Made by a program: the position numbers and the translations under genes. From positions 124,001-188,000 of the forward strand of contig PYSS01000043.1 in NCBI GenBank assembly GCA_003049465.1: DNA of 64,000 nt, in the 5' to 3' direction. The DNA comes from Magnaporthiopsis rhizophila (Eukaryota; Ascomycota; Sordariomycetes; Magnaporthales; Magnaporthaceae). The notes under the pieces were generated by a model, which worked only from the letters and a program-made list of their open reading frames with translations, did no database searches and had not been told where the DNA came from. Positions 44,914 to 56,159 of this stretch are shown here, one piece after another. Positions within the stretch are counted from its first letter, which is position 1. Every line of letters starts with the position of its first letter.

Positions 44914-45877
44914 ATGGCCGACACCAGGATGATAGTGACGGCCTCGGCCACGGCCGTTGTGACGGGACTGTTAGGTTAGTCCCCTCTTCTGGCTAGATCC
45001 CGCTCCCTCTTCTTTGTGGCATGGGGAGATGCCGGTAGCCGCGAGACTACCTAGTGTTGGTCCCTGCGACATGCAGAGAGGGAAGAAAGAGGGAGTGAGG
45101 CACGCCCGCCTTTAGGGAACGCCCCTCCTGCGTCCGGACCCAGCGGCTCACCAGCACACCTTTTTCTCTGTTTTTTTTTTTCTTTTTTTTTTCTGCAGCC
45201 TACGCCGTCTACTTCGACTACCGGCGGCGACACAGCCCCGAGTTCCGCCGGCAGCTGCGCCGGAACGAGCGCAGGCAGGCGCGCAGCGAGAAGGAGAACG
45301 CCGAGGCCGCCGAGGCCGGCCGCTTGCACGTCATCAGGCAAATCATCGACGATGCCAAGGCATCCGGCTACCCCGACAACGTCGAGGAGAAGGAGCAGTA
45401 CTTCCAGGAGCAGATCACGATCGGCGAGACGCTGTCCACATCTGGTGAGCCACCCAACGAGTCTGGACGAGGAGAAGAGACGCTCTTTTGCGACGGGGCA
45501 GGGGCTAACATGTGCCGCCGCCGTTGCGTGCGCCGATCAAAAACAGCCGCGGCCGACCCGGTGCAGGTCGCCCTCCACTTCTACAATGCGCTCAAGGTCT
45601 ACCCTAGCCCCGGCGACCTCATCCACATCTATAACAACATTGTGCCCAAGGTATGAAGGCCTGCGCGGCGTGCGCCCTCGGCTCCCCTAATCAACAAACT
45701 CCAGCCGCCCTGTCCTGACCACGCCCGCAGCCAATTCTCGATGTCCTCGCCGAGATGATCGCCTACGACACCACGCTCCAGCTGGGGCCCTCGTCTGGCG
45801 CCAAGGCACCACCCACCGGCGCCAGCATTTTCGAGGCCGGCGAGGGCAGCATGCCGCCTGTGGTCGGCTTGGACTAG
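44914..45877 (+). CDS. Mitochondrial import receptor TOM20
   Basis: Outer-membrane receptor that binds presequences for the TOM complex. Four exons, 44914-44974, 45199-45444, 45547-45650 and 45731-45877, encode 185 aa, the usual length. The N-terminal anchor (MIVTASATAVVTGLLAYAVYFDY) is followed by a basic segment (RRRHSPEFRRQLRRNERR), as in all fungal Tom20. The TPR-like core includes EEKEQYFQEQITIGETL, VALHFYNALKVYPSPGDLIHI and PILDVLAEMIAYD. The C-terminal tail is short and ends VVGLD. Junction phases all fit: G|CC rebuilds Ala within the anchor, and G|CC again after STS. The first intron ends in long T runs (about 45171-45192). Confidence 0.95.
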
Positions 45878-46467
45878 ACGACGGGCAGACTGGGGGCTCT
45901 CATACCTGTCTCGGTGCCTGCGTCGATGGTTTCGCCGGAGCGGACAAAACACCACCTCGGTAGCTCTCCGCCCAAGCCATCCGCCCAAGTTTGCTTGCGC
46001 GTGAAATTCATGTCACGACACGGACAAGCAAAAAAAGATCAAAGTTGGACGGACGGACAGACCAATAGCTACCCTCGGAGAAGCAAGGAGGAGCCAGAAA
46101 AGTCGGCGCCACGTGAGCCCCATGGAAGGCTGACGGCTCCTTCTCCGACACCCCCACCCAAGCGACTGTTCACTTCCTTTTCCTTGTATTAATACGGATA
46201 GGGATATTTACATGCTAGCGGGAGGGAGGTGGGCCCACACTGTAGAACATCATGTATATAGACACGCCATTTTCTGTTTCTTTGATGTCCCGGGATTGGG
46301 CGGCACTGGCGCGAAAACACAAGGGGTTCTGATAACTTGGACGGACATGATATTAATACCTCGGCAGTCAAACGGTTGGCACGCGATAACTCAAAAGAGA
46401 AAAAATACGTGAAACAAGCAGTTCATTATGCATCTCGATATTTTATGCCACGCTACCTACTACCTCC
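45878..46467. other. Convergent TOM20/TYW1 3' spacer
   Basis: About 590 bases between two gene ends. It contains only short unsupported frames and presumably both 3' UTRs. Confidence 0.5.
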
Positions 46468-48952
46468 CTACGCTTCTATAGGCCGGCCCTTCCGATCCAC
46501 TCGCTGATCCCTGGGGTCGAAGCCGCCGTTGCCCCAAGTCGCCCACTCGGGCGTCTCGGGCCCCATGTAGTCCTCGGGAGAGAAGTCTCCATGCGGGCCC
46601 TTCTCGTCGAGCAGCTCGAAGAAGCGGTCGTAGTCGATGCGGGTGTGCCACCTGCCGTCGACGCGGAACCGCTCGCTCGCGAGGAGGACGCAGCACGAGT
46701 GCGCGTGCTCGGCCGCGAGGCCGTATTCCAAACCCCTGCGGCGGAGTGCGGCCTCGAGGGCGGTGACGAAGTCGCAAACCTCGTGGTAAAAGGGCACGTT
46801 TGCCATGCTGAGACCGGCGCCGGCCGAGGTGGAGGTGCCACAGTACGTGACGCCCTTGACCTCGACGAAGCACGGCAGGGCCTTTTCGACCATGTCTGCG
46901 TACCCTTCGACCTCGTCGTCGACGTTGAAGCCCTTGACGAGCGTGAGGCGGAAGACGGTGCGCTGGCGGAAGCGGCGGTCGCGCAGGATGTCCAGGCAGC
47001 GCTGCAGGCGCTCCCAAAAGTCGCGGTGCAGCGGCCGGTCGACGCGCCGCAGCGACTCGCGGTTCGAGGCGTCGATGGACACGTACAGCTGCGTCACGTG
47101 GCCCAGGGCCGCGAGCTGGTCCGGGTGCTGCGCGTTGCAGACGATGAAGGACGAGATGCGCTCGCCGTGCAGCAGCGCCAGGAACTCGTTGATGTGCGGG
47201 TAGAAGATGGGCTCGCCCACGAGCGAGAGCGCGCAGTGCCGGATCCGCATCGCCTCGGCGAACCGCTCGGCCCGCACCCCGGGCACGCCCCGCATCATCT
47301 TGATCTTCTGGTAGTGGTTCTTGCGGATGCCGTCGAAGATCAGGTCCGGCGCGTCCGCGACCCAGCGCCACGTCGTCCCGACCGGGTTCGTGCCGTGCCG
47401 CCAGCAAAAGACGCACTTGTTGGAGCACGAGAGCGACGGCGTCGCCTCCATGCACTGGTGGCTGTTGATGCCGTAGAACGAGTATTTGTAGCAGCTGCCG
47501 CGCCCCCGCAGCGCCGACTTGGTCCATCGGCAGATCTTAACACCCGAGTGAGAGCCCACGATGGCGTACCCTTGCTTCGTCAGCGCCGCATATGTGGGCG
47601 AGTTCTTGGGCACCATCTCCTTGATCGTCTGGGCGGCCGGCTTTTTCGTCCTGCCAGCGCTCGTCTTGTCTTTGTCGTACGTGGTGAAGTCGACAGCGAT
47701 GGGTGCCGCCGCCGCCGCCGTGCCGTCTGCCCGCGACGCTTCCAAGACCCGGCCGATATCCTCTACGTCGTCAAGGGCCTCCGAGAGGGTCTTGCGTCCA
47801 GTCTTCTTCTTTGCGGTTGGCGCGTCTTCCTCAACGAGCACCTCGCCGTCGTCCACATCGGACGCTTCTTCGTCCTCACTCTCCACAGCGTCTCCCGAAC
47901 CAGGCACACCTTCGCCGAGCGAGCCGGTTTGGGCCAACAGGCCGAGGACATCGACGACGCCCTCGTGCCATTCAGACAGACGCTCCGCCGCGTCGGTCTT
48001 GGAGTCTCCAATCCCGAGCGGGCATGCCCGTTTACGGCCCGTCAGCTTGGCCATCCACCTGTCGACCTCCTTGGCCTGGAAGCAGAACCCTTCCTCCTCG
48101 GTAGGCCAGCCCTCCCTGTCGCCAAACCCGAACACCGAGTATCCAAGCAGTGGCGACAGCGGGGCCGTGTCTATTCTGAAGTCGTGGTGCGTTTCCTGCA
48201 GGTGCCCGAGGAAGGTGTCGTTTATGGTGTCGATGTTGAAGCTGGGAAGAAGCAGCAGGTAGAGCAGCTCGACGCGCCCCTGGGCCTGCTGTGGCGCCAG
48301 ATGCGGCGGGGCGATGAAGTACTCGTCGTAGTCGATTTCGGAGAGGTCGAGCACCTTTGGCGCAAGTATCTGGCACCCAGCAGCGGACGGCAGGGCGCGC
48401 GCCGAATGCTCCAACCTCGTAGCATACTCGTGCGCAATCTTATCCGTCGATCCGGTGACGGAGGAGAAAAAAACGAGCGGTTGTATTTCCCGTGACCTCC
48501 CGGACTCTGGCCCCTTGTCGGTCTTGCCTTTGTTCACTTCACCCCTGATCCGACGCGGTCCCGAGGCCTTGACTTTTGGCTGGTCGACTGGTTTTAGTTT
48601 CTCGTCCGTTACGATGGCCTTGCTCGTCGGTGGTGGCGGGTCTGGCTTGGATTTTGCGCCGGCAGCACCAAGAGCTCGAGCGAATGCAACCGGCTCCTCT
48701 GGCCGCCCATGGGCAAATTGCAGGTATATCCTGAGAAGAATCAGGCAAGTGAATGAGTATAGACATATCGGGGTCCGGTGGCTATGCCATAATTCGAGTG
48801 CGTCTAGTTCCAGCCGACAGCATCACGATGGTCAGTTTGCGGTGCACGCGGAAAATTATACCAAGATAACTTGGAGGTTGAGGGAGAAGAGATGACTTAC
48901 AAGAGCTCAAGCGGTCGAAGTACAAGCGACCGTCTCCCAATGTGGAATACAT
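46468..48952 (-). CDS. tRNA 4-demethylwyosine synthase TYW1
   Basis: Radical SAM enzyme of wybutosine synthesis. It condenses N1-methylguanosine-37 of tRNA-Phe with two carbons of pyruvate to form the tricyclic base. Two exons, 48952-48901 and 48803-46468, give 795 aa. The splice T|GTAAGT ... CTAG|AC rebuilds Tyr and leads into ALELWHSHR and a hydrophobic anchor (CLYSFTCLILLRIYLQFA), consistent with the ER-anchored N-terminus known for yeast Tyw1. A flavodoxin-like FMN domain follows (FFSSVTGSTDK around 129-139), then an acidic linker. The radical SAM domain has cluster cysteines Cys477, Cys481 and Cys484 (CSNKCVFC). Further conserved motifs are SLVGEPIFYPHINEF, DASNRESLRRVDRP and VKGVTYCGTS. 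An in-frame ATG upstream of 48952 would add a few residues; I chose the shorter start. Confidence 0.93.
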
Positions 48953-50512
48953 GGCTGGCTGCTGTGCAACAGCACAAGTCTGGTGTCGCATGCCTTCGCT
49001 TCTCTCTGTGGAGGAGCGGGAAACCACATGTCCTTCCTGCGCTGCAATTATTTCATTGGGATACTCAACCCCGCGATTCAAAAATTTCGATAAGCGCCAT
49101 TATCGCTCCCACCAGCCGGGCCAGGATCCCCACAGGGACAAAGGATCCAAGGTTTCCCCGGCCTGCCTGCCTCAGGCCCCATGCGCTCGCAGCCTTGACG
49201 CCTCCCAGATGACAGCTGAAAACCACCAGCAACAACATCACTACCACTAGGTAGGTGCATTTGGTGATTAAGAAGGAGAGCCAACAAGGGGACCCAAGGA
49301 GACTGGAATAATTGGAAGCGGTAAAAAAATTATTTTAATCCGTCTCGTTTTTCCAAGAGATTATCAGGTCCCCGACATCTTACACAGATGCGTTCTTACA
49401 TGGAAACACCTTGATGAAGATCAGCCGTCAAGATGTAGCATGAAGTATTCCCGCCGTGGTGGCCAAAGCTGCCCTTTTCCGTCGGCAAAGGCCAGCCATT
49501 CGCGCTCAGTCTCGAACGTGATATCAACCCCGTTTCATTTCATTATGTAACCTCAACGCAAAGACCCCCCAAGCATCCCGGACAACGGAGCCAGATGCAA
49601 AAGAAATAGTCACATTCTCAATCAGCTTTGCGTCACACCCGCACTGGCTCGAGACACGGATAAGCCGTCGGGAGCCGTCAGTGGTCCCGTCGATACGGGG
49701 GAGGTGCGGTGGCATCAAAGATAAGGGATGCGGAAGCCCACGTCCTTTATCCCACTGAGCAGCAGACTTCTGCCAGCACAATCTGGTTGGTGCAAGACGA
49801 CGCGTGAAGAAAATTTACGCGAGGTTTGGGTAAAAGATCGGTGACGTAGAGGGTGGTTGAAAGCGGTATAAATGGTTTTTTTTTTCCCCCGGCAATTGGC
49901 ACCGTCCGGTATGACGACAATCCTTGTTAGAGGACCGTGGACAGCGCAGGGCTTGCTTGCTATCCGTAACCAAGGCAGCCCGTCTTGTGACCACGGCTAG
50001 GATGCGCCTTTTGAGTTTCCATCGCCTTCTGGATTGCTGGCCACCTACCTCTCGTTATCACGAGCGCTGCCGTGGACTGTCGGGTAATCGTCGGCAAGAA
50101 TTCTGCACAACCGTCAGGGCAGAGCTCCGCCAGGTTGGTCTGACCGATTCGAAATTTACCGTCGCAAGCGGCCCGTTTCCGCTGTTGCTTTCGTTTTTGC
50201 GTGTTCGGTTCGAATGCCTTCCAAGGTCAGGGATGCAGCACGCCGGGTGCCCCTTTTGGCACAGTGACCCACTCGGCGACAAGTAGCGAGGCCGCTGTGC
50301 TGCGCACCACAATCAAATCCGATAGTGTCCGGACGGGACCCCAGACACCAGGTCAGGAGACGTCCGCCCAGCACACCAGACCGCAACTTCTGGCAGAAAA
50401 ACCGAAGTGTCCGCATCCCCGTCTTCCACCACCAGAACCAACGAAAGCAGAACCAAAGTCCAACCAACCTTCCATCAACACATCAAACAAGACCAGAACG
50501 TTTGAATTCGAG
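48953..50512. other. Divergent TYW1/CDO intergenic region
   Basis: About 1.5 kb with upstream sequence of both genes. A TATAAA sits at 49867-49872, about 640 bases before the CDO start, so it could only serve a long leader. Open frames are short; one at 49524-49781 on the minus strand lacks an ATG and family likeness. Confidence 0.45.
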
Positions 50513-51324
50513 ATGGCCGTCGATATCGTCCAAAAAGTGTCCTCGGTGCTACCGGCAGAGTGCCGATCCGAGGCGCCCATAGGCTTCGCCGAGCTCGTCA
50601 TGGAGCTGAAGGATGCACTCGGTCCCTCGTCCGGGCTGACCTCCGACGACGTCGATGTCAACCACCTCACGTGGCTCATGGATGGATACGATGCTGGAGA
50701 GCAGGGCTGGCTGCCTTTCGCCATGAAAGATGCTAGCAGAGGTTACACTCGTAACCTGGTTGACGAGGGCAATGGCAAGAGCAACTTGGTAAGGACAACG
50801 CTTGATGTCCCTCCCTTCCCTTCCCCATCCGTACCGACCCCTAGATGCTGACGTCGAGTCTTGCTCCTTCCAAGCTTGTCCTCGTTTGGTCGCCTGGCAA
50901 AGGCAGCCCGATTCACGACCACGGCAACGCACACTGCCTGATGAAGATCCTCCGAGGCGAACTGACCGAAACCCGGTATGCCCATCCAAGGGAAGGGGTC
51001 GAAGAGCCGATGACGGTCATATCCGAGAGAACACACAAAGAGAATGCCGTGGCGTACATGGCCGACGAGCTCGGCCTCCACAGAGTGTGGAATAAGGGCA
51101 GCGACTTCGCTGTGTCCCTGCACTGTGAGTGTCGTCGCCCACGCCCCATGAGCCGCCTTGAGGTTCATGTCAAGCTGACCGAAGCAGTGTACACGCCCCC
51201 CAACGTGGCCAAGAATGGCTGCTCCATCTTCAACGCCAACACGGGGAAGAAGAGCCACATCAAGAAGTGCGGCAACTTCTCCGAGTATGGCCGTCGGCTC
51301 GAGGAAGCTTCTGGTTTGTGTTAG
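50513..51324 (+). CDS. Cysteine dioxygenase
   Basis: Non-heme iron enzyme of the cupin fold that oxidises cysteine to cysteine sulfinate, controlling cysteine levels and sulfur catabolism in the cytosol. Three exons, 50513-50788, 50875-51124 and 51188-51324, give 220 aa. Iron ligands His106 and His108 (HDHGNAHC) and His161 (GLHRVWN) are present. Cys113 and Tyr177 (SLHLYTPP) match the pair that forms the thioether cofactor in mammalian CDO. The second intron interrupts the Leu codon just before Tyr177. The second exon starts after a CAAG acceptor, so NL joins LVLVWSPGKGSP; a longer exon from 50845 would insert ten unrelated residues. The frame is open upstream without a better ATG. Confidence 0.95.
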
Positions 51325-52739
51325 TGACCATAGGGAAGATGAGAGGCTGAAGTCCGAAGGGGTGAGGCGCGGCTCGAAACCATTGGATAGGGCGTTTGGC
51401 TTGCTTGTTTTGTCGTCACATCGTGTTTTTGTTGATATGGTAGCGATTTTGGATATGGGCGATGAGTGGAAGGGCGGAGCCAAGCCTCCAGCTGGATGTA
51501 ATAGCTTGGCATGTCGAGTGCTATCAGCAGAGGAGATAATGACAGAAACTGCTTCAATACCACCAATACAACCGCCGCGAACCAGGAAAACATGAAGTGA
51601 GGTTGGATTGTTCCTCGTTGGGCGTGTTCGGCACGTCTTAAAACAGATGCTGGAAGCCACTGCCGTCCTCTGATTGGCCAGTCGAAATGGCGTGCTCGAC
51701 GACTCCATCATTCGGTGCGGAAGCGGCTGTCGGTGTTGAAATTCACGTGACCATCTCAATTCCCAGCGGGGAGTTCGAGCAGAACAGCACCTAAGGGGCT
51801 TTTGGCTTTGGCATCGTCAGGCCATACCTAATCCCTGGTTGAGTGGCGTTTTCTCTTCTTCTTTCTTTTTTACTAACCTTTCTTTTTTTTCATAGAAATA
51901 ATGCCAAATCGAGTGTTGCACTTTTGTATCAATTTTCACGATACGCTTTGATTCCGCTGCAACCAGGGCTCTCTGCATTTTCTCTGAATGGCGCTATATG
52001 GAGACTCTTCGTGTTGTCCAAGACTCCGTCTCTAGCTCCGTCTTTGCAGATACCTACATACCTCTCTGATCGAAAGAATAATTACAAGTGAAATGAAACG
52101 GCAAGGATCGACCTCGTGTGCCTGACGGTCCACCTTACCATCTGCCTTGGACGGCTTGTCACCACCATCGTGGCCATGCCAAACCCTTGAGGATACAGGT
52201 GCCCCCTGCCCATGGCTTCCACTGGTAGGACTGGGCCGTATCGCGCGGCAGTGCAGAGCTCGATGTCCTACGCCCGGCATGCATGGATGCTGCGCCGGTA
52301 GGACCAATCGTGGCGCCCAGCGGCAGCTACCTGTCACTCGAGCTAGGCCTAGTTCGGGCGCGTTGCACGTCCAACCGCGAACCGGATAATGGCTTGGTGC
52401 CCCGCTATACCAGGGATCCCCTCAGCCGCCGCCACAAACTGCCAATGATGCGCAACCTAGAGCTTCCTTCGTTGCTCGGACCCCAGGCTGCCGTGAGGCT
52501 GCGTGTCCGAAGCTGGGATGGAGGGGAAACAGTCACACCAGACGACTGCGCACAAAGGAGGGGAAGATGAACAAGAAAAAAGTATATCATCGGCCGTCCT
52601 TGGCCGTATCCTCGCTGCTATCTCTGCATCCTTCTTCGGTGCAGAGCCAACGACATATCCAGCCAATCCAGGCCTGAAAGATCACGCTCCCCCGGCCTCC
52701 TCTTGTCGTTGAACAACAGCAAGCGTCAGAAAAACCAAC
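51325..52739. other. Intergenic between CDO and AAA ATPase
   Basis: About 1.4 kb with short overlapping frames. T-rich stretches lie at about 51853-51893. No gene or RNA is recognised. Confidence 0.45.
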
Positions 52740-55085
52740 ATGCTTGATCGGGGCCAGATCTCTGAAACGGCCTGGAAATGGCGCTGCAAGATCAAGCAGT
52801 CCGTCACGCGAAGCGAGAAGACCGCTGACGACTTCTCCTCGACCGATGACAGCTCAATTGAGGCTGCCAAGGCTGGGCAGCCAGGCGGGGCCGGGACGAA
52901 AGCAGGTCCTGCCAAGGACAACATCCTGGGATCCAACCCGTCCGTCAAGATGTTGTACGAAAAATACTCATGTGGGGAGGACTATGTGGACTGGGTTGAC
53001 GTGAGTCTATTTTTACCACCGTCCGGGTCACCGTTACAACCCACGATAACTAACTCTGCGGACGTATGACAGTATCCGCCCAAGCAGTTGAGCAGGACGG
53101 CGGCGCGTGCGCAAGATCGCGTGGCTATCAAGCTCTACAAGGTCAAGGACAAGGACAAGCCGGTCATCTCTGGCCGCTTCACTCTCAAGTACCATAGAAT
53201 CGACATCCAGAATCCGGCTCTGGTGGCCGCCCTTGAGCCCATCCTGAAGAAGGAGGAGTGCCACCTGGACGCAAACGAAACCGCAACCTTCATGGAGCCC
53301 TTTCGCCCGCTCTACTTCTGCCAGGACCAAATCGTGGCCAAGTATCGAAGCCTCGCAGATGGCGATGCTCTGAAGCCCTTCATGCACCTGCTCGTCAAGG
53401 TCCTAGATGACGTCTTTTCTGACCTCAAGGCAAAGACGACGGCTCTCAAGGAGAAGGGCCTCATCTCCTTCAAAACCGCCTGGACCTTCTTCCCCCGGGA
53501 TTCCATCGTCATATCGTACGCCCGGAACTGCGAGATGCTGTGCAAGGTCGTCGACACCACAGTCCACAAGGACATGGGTGGCGTCTCACTGGTTATTAGC
53601 TGCAAGGTCATGCGCTTCAACGGCGAAGCCTTTCTCTGGGACGACCACGACGTTAGAATCCCCGCGTTTGGCGGCAACTTGCCCGTGCTCGACCTGCCTC
53701 ATTACCCGCTCGACTTTCACCCGGATGCCGATCAGGTCAAGTCCCGTATGGTCTCCAGGGGCACAAGGGTGTTGGACTACCAAGGCCTCACGTACTGCTG
53801 CTACACCGGGCTCGGCATTCGTCAGGCAGAAAGCAAGGATCCGGGCGAAAAGGACTCGATCGAGAAGCACAATGTCGATGGTCGGGTTCTCATCGACGTG
53901 GTCGGCTACAAGAAGCATCACCTTGCGCAGGGTGTCCGGGAAGACAAGGATCCTCGCACGACGAAGAACAAAGTTCAAGGAACCGGTCGAACTGGCGCTG
54001 CGCCCGGTAAAGAAACAGCAGGCAAAAACTCGCCGACCCCCTCGAAGCGCCTGACGGAGGAGGAGCAAGCGAAGAACAAGCAGGCAATGCTCCACGACGA
54101 AGACAGCCTGATGTGCATGTACCCGCTGCTGGAGGGGTATGCGCTCAAGAACAAGCTCTGGATGAACTTCTACATCGAGGACATCACGCCCATGGTCTGG
54201 AACGACGAGGCCTACGAGCATCTGGTCTACGACGAACAGCAGAAGGACCTGGTGCTCTCGTTTGTTGAGAATCACACCCAGAACAACGCCCAGAACAACG
54301 GCCACAAGGAGCTCGACGTCATCAAGGGCAAAGGTCAGGGCTTGATAATTCTCCTGTCGGGCCCTCCGGGCACAGGCAAGACCCTGACGGCAGAGGCGGT
54401 CGCCGACAAAACCCACAGGCCATTGTTTTACCTACAGGCTGAAGATCTTGGCATCAATCCTGCGGCCCTGGGTGCCAACATCAAGACCATTTTCGAAATG
54501 GCCACCGAATGGGACGCCGTCATTCTTCTGGACGAGGCCGACGTCTTCATGGCCGAGCGACACCCCCAGGACATTGCAAGGAACGAGCTCGTCAGCATCT
54601 TCCTGCGGGAGCTTGAATACTACAAGGGCATCATTTTCTTGACGACCAACCTCTACGACACCATCGACAGCGCCTTCAGGAGCCGCGTTTCGCTGCACCT
54701 CCTGTTCAAGTCGCTCAGCACGGAGGCCCGACTGGTGGTGTGGCAAAAGTTCCTGGGACGGCTTCCCAAGGCCGAAACCAAAGCTTTGGCTTCCGGCGGC
54801 CAAGGGAAAAGCTCGGGCAGCAGCAGCGGCGGTGGCGGCGAGGGCACCGGGGCTCCCGATGGCGGCAGCGAGGAGGTGCAGGAGCTCACGCAGAAAGACA
54901 TCAAGGAGCTTGCCGGCTGGCAGCTCAACGGGCGCGAGATCAAGAATGCCGTGCGCATGGTGCAGTCGTGGTGCACGCACAAGGGCTACAGCATCACGCT
55001 GGACCGCCTGGAAAGCGGCATCAAGGTTACGTCGCCTCACGCGAGCAAGCAGACCGAGCACGATACGAGTCTTTACGACGAGTGA
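52740..55085 (+). CDS. Fungal AAA-family ATPase, function unknown
   Basis: Two exons, 52740-53000 and 53073-55085, encode 757 aa. The N-terminal 430 residues match the conserved region found in a large group of fungal AAA proteins (for example ALKPFMHLLVKVLDDVFSDL, YHRIDIQNPALVAAL, YPLDFHPD). A charged, poorly conserved linker precedes the signature YPLLEGYALKNKLW and EHLVYDEQQKDLVLSFV. The AAA module has Walker A GPPGTGKT (517-524), Walker B ILLDEAD with Asp574-Glu575, a TTN sensor-like motif and an arginine-bearing SAFRSRVS. The ATPase therefore looks catalytically intact. A Gly/Ser insert lies between the large and small AAA subdomains. The substrate is unknown. Such genes are multicopy in many filamentous fungi, so this is accessory rather than core. 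Confidence 0.88.
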
Positions 55086-55231
55086 AAAAGGGGGCGTCGG
55101 GGAGAAAGCTCGTGGCTGCAGGACAAGTTGATAGCGAGATAATCAACACGATTAGTAAAAAAAAAAACGCTTACGCTGCCATTGACCGATAGACCATCAT
55201 GATGTTGTGGTACGTTGCCGTGCGGAGTTAA

Positions 55232-55233
<2 letters not shown>

Positions 55234-55267
<34 letters not shown>
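55234..55267. repeat. T34 homopolymer
   Basis: Thirty-four consecutive T about 150 bases past the AAA ATPase stop codon. Length may be uncertain for sequencing reasons. Confidence 0.85.
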
Positions 55268-55269
<2 letters not shown>

Positions 55270-55730
55270 CGATGCCACGCTGGAGCGGGGAATGCATGCG
55301 GGCAGACTGCGGTGAACGTGGGGCCTTTCTCACTCTGCCCCCAGCACGGCAGTGATCGGCCAGGAGTGCCCCTGGCCCCTAATGAGGGGAAATGCCAAGA
55401 AACAAGGGTATTTTATTCTTGACGACCTTTCCTCTTCTGGCTGCCGTCCCCTACCCGAGCTTTATGCAAAAACACAAGGGGTTAGTTAAGCCAATGTGTG
55501 CTGCTGATCGCCACGGTTTTGACCGGGAGGTTTGACCGTCATCGGGGAGCCCGCCAGGGATCGCTTTCGCAGGCAAAATCAATCCGCCACAGTGTAAGCG
55601 CGGGTTTGCGTGTATATCTTCTCCCTGGTCAGGGGATTCCTGACTGGTGCCGCCGATCAGATGGCCGGGAGATTCTAGTGCAAATATACGAAAGACTCAA
55701 GTTTTGATACGAAACCCAAAAGCCGACAAG

Positions 55731-55766
55731 CCCCCCCCCCCCCAAAAAAAAAAAAAAAAAAAAAAA
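55731..55766. repeat. C13-A23 homopolymer pair
   Basis: Thirteen C directly followed by twenty-three A, read from the sequence. It lies in the spacer upstream of the carboxylesterase. Confidence 0.85.
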
Positions 55767-56049
55767 TTGAATGCCTGCCCGCCCTGCCAGGCCTGTCCCG
55801 CAGCCGGTGAGACCGCCTGAACTGCCGTCGATGTGACGCTGCATATTCCACTCACGGGCGGGGGTTGGCATGTGTTTTCCCGGTCTCGGCTGACCGGACG
55901 GGGAATTGGAATTTCCGTCAGGATATAATCCTATGTATATAACAGGGGGCTGGGATATCATAGAGGAGGCCCGGCCTGGCAAAGGGCTCGTGAACGTATT
56001 AGCGCTTTACGTGTATCCGCTCTCTACCTGTCCGCCCAGGACTAAGGGC

Positions 56050-56058
56050 ATATATATA
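56050..56058 (+). promoter_or_regulatory. TATA-like element of carboxylesterase
   Basis: ATATATATA about 102 bases before the carboxylesterase ATG, a plausible TATA box distance for a short leader. Inferred from position and composition. Confidence 0.4.
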
Positions 56059-56159
56059 CACCCGCAATATCTGGTTGCGCACTTGGTACGAAACAGCTGA
56101 GCCCCTGATAGGAGCCGATCATCGACTTGGACGTCGGGTCCAAAGCCGTAGCGGTCATT

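Larger units (their letters stand above)
55086..56045. other. Intergenic with homopolymer tracts
   Basis: Spacer between the AAA ATPase and the carboxylesterase. It contains T34 at 55234-55267 and C13 followed by A23 at 55731-55766. No gene is supported. Confidence 0.5.

Noticed and set aside
46591..48495. 634-codon open frame antisense to TYW1
   Set aside because: It is the mirror of a well-supported gene. High GC at third positions keeps antisense frames open, and its translation shows no family resemblance.
48720..48735. CTCAG at 48731-48735 as the TYW1 exon boundary
   Set aside because: The frame continues through it into a hydrophobic anchor and joins the upstream exon in phase at 48803, whereas the CTCAG acceptor has no upstream exon in the right phase.
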